Assembly: GCA_025352845.1 (NCBI GenBank)
Contig: JANXSC010000489.1
Span: 1-6,068, forward strand
Direction: 5' to 3'
DNA from: Opitutaceae bacterium
GTDB lineage: Bacteria > Verrucomicrobiota > Verrucomicrobiia > Opitutales > Opitutaceae
DNA: 6,068 nucleotides
The position numbers and the translations under genes were made by a program. The notes below the pieces were generated by a model. That model searched no databases. It saw nothing but the letters and a program-made list of their open reading frames with translations, and had not been told where the DNA came from. The stretch's first letter is position 1; every line of letters starts with the position of its first letter. Positions 5,968 through 6,068 of the stretch are shown here, piece by piece.

Positions 5968-6068
5968 TTACGGTTTTTCCGCGCGCACGACGACGCCCCC
6001 GCGGAACACCACTTCGCGAATCTCCGGCGGCTGCGGCGGCGTGATGATCGGTCCGCCCATGCCGCCCA
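5968..6068 (-). CDS. 3' end of an unidentified gene (partial, runs off the window)
   Basis: On the minus strand one frame enters from the right edge and reads 32 codons to a TAA at 5970-5968. It gives a Gly/Pro-rich stretch (GGMGGPIITPPQPPEI) and then REVVFRGGVVVRAEKP. Nearly all third positions are G or C, as in the other genes here, and the sequence moves from a flexible linker to a short beta-like tail, which supports real coding. I do not recognise the family from 32 residues. It is convergent with the sensor gene, with the family 3 palindrome between them. Confidence 0.5.
   Translation of the reverse strand, partial: GGMGGPIITPPQPPEIREVVFRGGVVVRAEKP

Overview
The window is GC-rich DNA with strongly G/C-ending codons. 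A TonB-dependent receptor means the host is a Gram-negative, outer-membrane bacterium. The receptor's N-terminal style (a VVKLSVFSV-like segment, then a 'DEYRAANTTTGTR' run and a plug) and the many GC-rich palindromic intergenic repeats resemble what I know of Opitutaceae-type Verrucomicrobiota. That placement is an inference from style, not from a marker gene.

Layout, left to right. Positions 1-247 are a leader region with a terminator-like hairpin and some alternative base-pairing potential. A complete 865-residue TonB-dependent outer-membrane receptor follows on the + strand (248-2845). A 146-bp nested palindrome (2845-2990) fills the gap to a convergent minus-strand pair: a 61-residue small basic protein (3475-3660), which overlaps a 169-residue nucleotidyltransferase-fold protein (2999-3508). 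This small-gene/NTase pair looks like a toxin-antitoxin-type module. Transcribed away from it on the + strand is a 129-residue VOC/glyoxalase-family protein (3902-4291). A second palindrome (4349-4421) follows, then a 397-residue membrane sensor (4474-5667) with a dCache-like periplasmic domain and a HAMP-like segment but no output domain. A third nested palindrome (5663-5820) supplies that gene's stop codon. The window ends with the last 32 codons of an unidentified minus-strand gene (5968 to the edge).

The genes do not form one pathway. They read as independent single-gene or two-gene units separated by palindromes of three different sequence families. I see no phage, CRISPR, tRNA, rRNA or transposase gene. 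The points most worth checking are the NTase/small-protein pair with its possible leaderless promoter, the effector-less sensor whose stop codon lies in a repeat, and the repeats themselves. I did not find a clearly new multi-gene system.
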